A stretch of 6,566 nucleotides of DNA from Acetobacteraceae bacterium. Its GTDB lineage: Bacteria > Pseudomonadota > Alphaproteobacteria > Acetobacterales > Acetobacteraceae. Below the pieces are notes generated by a model. It was not told where the DNA came from and did not search any database. It worked only from the letters and a program-made list of their open reading frames with translations. The position numbers were made by a program, and so were the translations under genes. Each line of letters opens with the position of its first letter. Position 1 is the first letter of the stretch. The DNA is taken from assembly GCA_947476855.1 (NCBI GenBank), contig CANJSR010000288.1, forward strand, positions 1 to 6,566, read 5' to 3'. Positions 4,998-6,566 of this stretch are shown here, one piece after another.

Positions 4998-6151
4998 TGA
5001 AATCCGGCCCGACGCTGATTTACGACAAATCAGTGATTGAGGGCATGTCAACAGAAGCCGCACACTGGCTTCACCATCACTTTCACGCTGTAGTGGCGCC
5101 GCCGCTACTTATTGAGGTTATTGGGAACCTCAAAAAATCCCGTGGTGGCAAAACAGGAGAGGAATTGGTTGCATCTATTGCTGCACACATGCCGAGCTAT
5201 GCTGTAACGCCGACGATGGACTACAGGGAATTGTTTACCCATGAACTCATGGGCGGCGCCTTGGAATTAGGTCGGAGACCTTACTTGGCCGGAGGACGAC
5301 GCGTTCGTGCTGCGGACGGTTCGCAAGGACTTGTCTACGATGAGCCTCCTGAGGTGATCGCGCTGAGAAGGTGGCAGTCAGGTGACTTTAATGGCCTCGA
5401 AAGAGCTATGGCTGACCAATGGCAAGACTCATTGAAAGCACTCGATCTGAAGGCGCTAAAGCAGCACCTCAAGGGGATCAAGGTGGTATTTGGGAAGACC
5501 CCTGCCCCGCGTACGGTCTTACAGTATGTCGACGACATCTTATTAAATGGTGAGAGGTATAGGACTCTCTCTATGGGACTCGAGATGATGAATACGCCAC
5601 CAAATGTCGCTAGGGTTGCCATCCGGCGTTGGAAAGTGTCTGGAAGACCCAAGCTACAGCATTTTGCACCTTACTTTAATTATTTAGTCCGCATCGAGAT
5701 GTTTTTTTCTCTTCTGATTGCCTCTGACGTAATATCAAATGAAAGACCAAAACATCGGGCGGATTTTTTATATTTTTATTATCTTCCATTCACCTCAATT
5801 TTCACCTCGAACGATAAGCTACACATCCAACTGGCACCTCTCCTGATGGGCCTAGACCAAATGTTTGTGTCAGGAGAAGACTTGCGGGAAGATATGAACA
5901 AACTTGCTCGCCGCTACAGCAACTTGCCGAAAGACATTCAGGAAACGGGTTCAATGACGTATGCGGCGTTTCCGCCGAGAGATGGTGATTTTCTCACCGC
6001 CACCATTTACGATCGCTTAATGCCCAATTGGAGGGATCGGGCTGCCATTCCTAAAAAGCCGATCACGAGAGAGGAAAACGCGAAGATTATGGCGCATCTC
6101 AAGCCCATGATAGATGCTATTTCTGCGTTAAACAAAAATTCAGGCAGTTAA
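4994..6151 (+). CDS. Putative PIN-like nuclease-domain protein, uncharacterised
   Basis: A 385-residue protein of unknown function, read from the first of two tandem ATG codons. The start overlaps the recombinase stop by ATGA, with GAGG 8 bases upstream. The N-terminus LIYDKSVIEGMS (8-19) and APPLLIEVIGNLKK (35-48) look like the first strand and second helix of a PIN fold, with D11 and E41 as the first acidic residues. The other half appears far downstream: RADFLYFYYLPFTSIFTSNDKLH (255-277, split here by an insert of hydrophobic residues) carries D257 and D274. PIN ribonucleases use such Asp/Glu clusters to bind metal and cut RNA. The roughly 200 residues between are mostly helical and charged and may form a separate recognition module. 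The C-terminus is helical and charged. There is no signal peptide. Base composition is far more AT-rich than its neighbours (41 G+C of 120 bases at 5701-5820, counted by hand). The fold is inference, and a defence or toxin role is a guess from context. Confidence 0.72.
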   Translation: MMKSGPTLIYDKSVIEGMSTEAAHWLHHHFHAVVAPPLLIEVIGNLKKSRGGKTGEELVASIAAHMPSYAVTPTMDYRELFTHELMGGALELGRRPYLAGGRRVRAADGSQGLVYDEPPEVIALRRWQSGDFNGLERAMADQWQDSLKALDLKALKQHLKGIKVVFGKTPAPRTVLQYVDDILLNGERYRTLSMGLEMMNTPPNVARVAIRRWKVSGRPKLQHFAPYFNYLVRIEMFFSLLIASDVISNERPKHRADFLYFYYLPFTSIFTSNDKLHIQLAPLLMGLDQMFVSGEDLREDMNKLARRYSNLPKDIQETGSMTYAAFPPRDGDFLTATIYDRLMPNWRDRAAIPKKPITREENAKIMAHLKPMIDAISALNKNSGS

Positions 6152-6162
6152 CACAAAATACG

Positions 6163-6183
6163 TTCTGCGATACCAACGCGGAA
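6163..6183. terminator. Weak hairpin after the PIN-like gene, possible terminator
   Basis: TTCTGCG (6163-6169) can pair with CGCGGAA (6177-6183) including one G-U pair, with a 7-base loop, 11 bases after the stop codon. No T-tract follows on the plus strand. On the minus strand the hairpin would be followed by a T-rich stretch. The rest of 6184-6298 shows no gene or clear promoter. Confidence 0.22.
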
Positions 6184-6298
6184 GCAGGGACAGGCGACCG
6201 CCCCCACTTGTCACGATGTAACCGCCGCACCATCAAGCAAGGTGATCTGGCCATCATCCACCAATTGACCAACCTCATCATTGCCGCGCCCGCCCCCC

Positions 6299-6304
6299 AA
6301 AGGA
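6299..6304 (+). promoter_or_regulatory. Ribosome binding site of the FkbM-like gene
   Basis: AAAGGA lies 9 bases before the ATG at 6314 and fixes that start. It is the clearest Shine-Dalgarno sequence in this part of the window. Confidence 0.6.
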
Positions 6305-6313
6305 ACCCACCCC

Positions 6314-6566
6314 ATGGAATACGCCCTGGTCCTGATCGGTGCCCACAACGGACGCAAGACCCAGGCGCTCGTGAACCAAGCAGCCGCCGCCGGCCCGGTC
6401 CTGCTCGTCGAACCGGTGCCCTGGCTGTTCCGAGACCTCGCCCAGCGCTACGTCGGACGGCAGGGCATCAACGTCCTCCAGGCCGCGGTGGCGGAAGCCG
6501 ACGCCGAACACATCTCCTTCTTCGCCCCCAACGAATCCGCCAACGAGATCAAGGCCTACGGCGACC
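6314..6566 (+). CDS. FkbM-family methyltransferase-like protein, N-terminal part
   Basis: The first 84 residues of a gene cut by the window end; the frame is open from ATG 6314 to the last base. FkbM enzymes are SAM-dependent O-methyltransferases, often found near glycan or secondary-metabolite genes. The fragment shows the SAM-binding pattern: ALVLIGAHNGRKT (4-16) resembles the motif I glycine loop, normally DVGAN.G. It is followed by VLLVEPVPWLFRDL (29-42), the EP.P..F..L motif after strand 2 that is typical of FkbM. A second conserved stretch, NVLQAAVAEADAEHISFFAP (54-73), matches the nv..aA......l.f region. The usual Asp of motif I is replaced by Leu or Ile, a deviation that can occur in the family. 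Codon use is GC-rich like the ccm genes, so this is probably resident chromosome beyond the accessory segment. The acceptor substrate cannot be inferred. Confidence 0.75.
   Translation, partial: MEYALVLIGAHNGRKTQALVNQAAAAGPVLLVEPVPWLFRDLAQRYVGRQGINVLQAAVAEADAEHISFFAPNESANEIKAYGD

Noticed and set aside
3519..6313. Possible flanking direct repeats marking island ends
   Set aside because: Comparison of 3519-3600 with 6152-6313 by eye gave only short CCACC-type matches expected by chance.
6278..6511. A minus-strand open frame of 77 codons
   Set aside because: It is antisense to the FkbM-like gene, which has a good ribosome site and clear family motifs.
1..6566. CRISPR array, tRNA or rRNA genes
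   Set aside because: No regularly spaced repeats and no tRNA-like cloverleaf or rRNA sequence were seen.

Overview
The window is GC-rich and looks like an alphaproteobacterial chromosome, most likely Rhodospirillales/Acetobacteraceae. The basis is a System I cytochrome c maturation (ccm) cluster, an SDHAF4-type DUF1674 gene and strongly GC-biased codon use at both ends. The lineage call is inference.

Layout. (1) 2-484, plus strand: the 3' end of a mandelate racemase/enolase-superfamily enzyme, cut by the window start. (2) 485-601: a short convergent gap with a perfect 8-bp GC hairpin. (3) 602-2782, minus strand: a tightly packed run in the transcription order ccmC, ccmD, ccmE, ccmG, then a 49-codon DUF1674 gene. 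The ccm genes overlap by 1 or 4 bases and are surely translationally coupled. They cover heme handling (CcmC/D/E) and apocytochrome thiol reduction (CcmG). The heme-ligation gene ccmF, often found next to ccmE, is not here. (4) 2856-3518, minus: a 220-residue protein I do not recognise, with an Ala-rich helical body and a Pro-rich tail.

(5) 3589-6151 is an accessory segment. On the minus strand lies a zeta-toxin/COG4185-type P-loop kinase gene followed, with an ATGA overlap, by a 49-residue charged protein, giving a toxin-antitoxin-like pair. Divergent from it on the plus strand is a small serine recombinase of the resolvase/invertase family, overlapping by ATGA a 385-residue protein. That protein's spaced acidic residues suggest a PIN-like nuclease with a very large internal insert. 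The ~130-bp divergent control region contains a perfect 6-bp inverted repeat, an 8-bp long-range inverted repeat and a TGCATAA direct repeat, so it could be an operator or a recombination site. The 385-codon gene is much more AT-rich than the flanks, which points to horizontal acquisition.

(6) 6314-6566, plus: the N-terminus of an FkbM-like methyltransferase, cut by the window end.

The best candidate for something undescribed is the recombinase/PIN-like gene pair next to the divergent kinase-toxin pair. Everything said about its function is inference from motifs and layout.
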